A stretch of 15,288 bases of DNA from CAYXEN01 sp964464035. Its GTDB lineage: Bacteria > Krumholzibacteriota > Krumholzibacteriia > WVZY01. The position numbers and the translations under genes were made by a program. Shown here in pieces: positions 14,406 through 15,288 of this stretch (its first letter is position 1; every line of letters begins with the position of its first letter). A model generated the notes under the pieces. That model had not been told where the DNA came from, made no database searches, and worked only from the letters and a program-made list of their open reading frames with translations. Location: assembly GCA_964464035.1 (NCBI GenBank), contig CAYXEN010000068.1, positions 1-15,288 on the forward strand. Reading direction: 5' to 3'.

Positions 14406-15288
14406 CTATTTTATATACCCAAGGGAGCGGAGTTGCTCGATACGCTCATCCTCGTCGACCGCGGACTTGATTCGTGCCCTCCTCGCGGCCAGCCATTCCC
14501 TCGTATCGTGTGTTGCAACGAACTCTATGGGAGACTCCTCCAGCCACGACGATTCGATCACGTCGTGAAGCGGTACACCGTACATGTCTCTGCCTACGGG
14601 CACTCCAAGAAGAGCCAGTATGGTAGGCGTAATATCGATCACGCCCCCCACCTTCGGGAGGTTCTCGATCAGGGGTTTCTTGATCGCGTTCGGATTGCTT
14701 CTTATGTGGGAGCCCGCCGCGATGAAAACCCCCGGAGGTGAATCCAGGTGATGGCCGGAAGCTCTCAACCCGGGCGGATCGTCGGCCTCGAACCTTGCAT
14801 CCGTGTTGATCTCGTGCATTCCATGGTCGGACACGATTATCACCGTTGCATCGTCCGGCGCAAGGTGGATCAGCTCTCCGATCGACTTGTCCAAATACTT
14901 GTATTCATCCTCGATCACGTGCCCGTAATTCTCCACCTGTTCCTTGGAAGGAGGATGATCGTATTCACTTGGGAACGCGTATCTCCAGAAGCGGTGAGCT
15001 ACTACGTCAGTGCTGCCGATGTAGAGAGCCAGAAGATCGAAAGGCTTCCCGGCCTCGAGCATCCTCCTTGCGATCTCGATGTACACCGCGTCGGCTCGAA
15101 AAGACCATTCCGACTCCTTCCACACCCGCTTCTCGAAATCCCCGGGAGGATTCGGAAATTCTCCGAATATGGCTCTTTCGATGTCGTCCAGGTCATCGTC
15201 GATTTCTTCGAGGATATCCATGATCTCGTTCTGGCGTTCCGGCGGATACACCTGGCCTTCGACCCCCTTGATGAGCGCCCCTTTCATC
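14406..15288 (-). CDS. Type I phosphodiesterase/nucleotide pyrophosphatase-like enzyme, alkaline phosphatase superfamily (N-terminus off window)
   Basis: C-terminal 293 residues of an AlkP-superfamily hydrolase; the frame runs off the window end. The Met at 15287 is probably internal, because the nucleophile and the N-terminal metal-ligand half are absent and relatives are several hundred residues longer. Counting from that Met, visible metal-site motifs are STDVVAH (D94, H98), VSDHGMH (D154, H155) and SGHHLDSP (H179 or H180). DITPTILALLGVPVG (218-232) is a family landmark shared with sulfatases and phosphodiesterases. Members cleave phosphodiester or phosphonate-type bonds; substrate is not predictable from this fragment. 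An acidic helix (about 24-40) precedes the first ligand block. The protein ends L-R-S-L-G-Y-I-K, nearly identical to the tail of the sulfatase-fold protein at 6530-8413. TAG stop at 14408-14406. Confidence 0.9.
   Translation of the reverse strand, partial: MKGALIKGVEGQVYPPERQNEIMDILEEIDDDLDDIERAIFGEFPNPPGDFEKRVWKESEWSFRADAVYIEIARRMLEAGKPFDLLALYIGSTDVVAHRFWRYAFPSEYDHPPSKEQVENYGHVIEDEYKYLDKSIGELIHLAPDDATVIIVSDHGMHEINTDARFEADDPPGLRASGHHLDSPPGVFIAAGSHIRSNPNAIKKPLIENLPKVGGVIDITPTILALLGVPVGRDMYGVPLHDVIESSWLEESPIEFVATHDTREWLAARRARIKSAVDEDERIEQLRSLGYIK

Noticed and set aside
1..15288. tRNA, rRNA, CRISPR array, insertion sequence or prophage remnant
   Set aside because: The gaps are short, and I found no cloverleaf, no regularly spaced repeats, no transposase or integrase motif, and no terminal inverted repeats.

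Overview
This 15.3 kb window is protein-dense, has no RNA gene I can see, and is moderately GC-rich (roughly 55-60 % by eye). It comes from a Gram-negative (diderm) bacterium: it encodes two RND efflux permeases and two lipoproteins, one of them a BepA-like M48 protease. Alkaline-phosphatase-superfamily enzymes ending in L-R-S-L-G-Y-I and frequent ATA (Ile) and AGG (Arg) codons are reminiscent of uncultured Deltaproteobacteria-like or FCB-group lineages (for example Krumholzibacteriota or Eisenbacteria). That placement is only an impression; no marker gene is present.

Layout. Plus strand, 1-5740: two tandem, translationally coupled RND efflux permeases, the first cut by the window start. Minus strand, 15288 down to 5737: seven co-directional genes. 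In transcription order they are a type I phosphodiesterase/AlkP-superfamily enzyme (cut by the window end), a 346-bp non-coding stretch, an Ig-like lipoprotein of an uncharacterised family, a GAF protein of the free methionine-(R)-sulfoxide reductase (fRMsr) type, a cytosolic PAS hybrid histidine kinase with two receivers, an M48 metalloprotease lipoprotein, a membrane-anchored sulfatase-fold enzyme with Thr at the nucleophile position, and a 2-Cys peroxiredoxin. The peroxiredoxin and the second RND gene converge and share their stop codons in one CTAG.

How the genes may work together. The two RND permeases probably form one efflux system, possibly heteromeric; adaptor and outer-membrane channel genes would be expected upstream, outside the window. 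The lipoprotein, fRMsr-like and kinase genes are 30-55 bp apart and are probably one transcript. The GAF protein keeps a redox-active Cys pair and the kinase's PAS domain has five clustered cysteines, so a thiol/redox-sensing unit is plausible but unproven. The peroxiredoxin adds peroxide defence nearby. The M48 protease, the two lipoproteins and the membrane sulfatase-fold enzyme all act in the envelope.

Start codons were set by Shine-Dalgarno spacing. RND2 and M48 start with GTG, the fRMsr-like gene and the Ig-like lipoprotein with TTG, and the peroxiredoxin, sulfatase-fold and kinase genes with ATG. I found no mobile element, CRISPR array, tRNA or rRNA. Nothing here is clearly a wholly new system. 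The best leads are the lipoprotein/GAF/kinase cluster, the Thr-type membrane sulfatase-fold protein, and the shared C-terminal tail of the two AlkP-superfamily enzymes.
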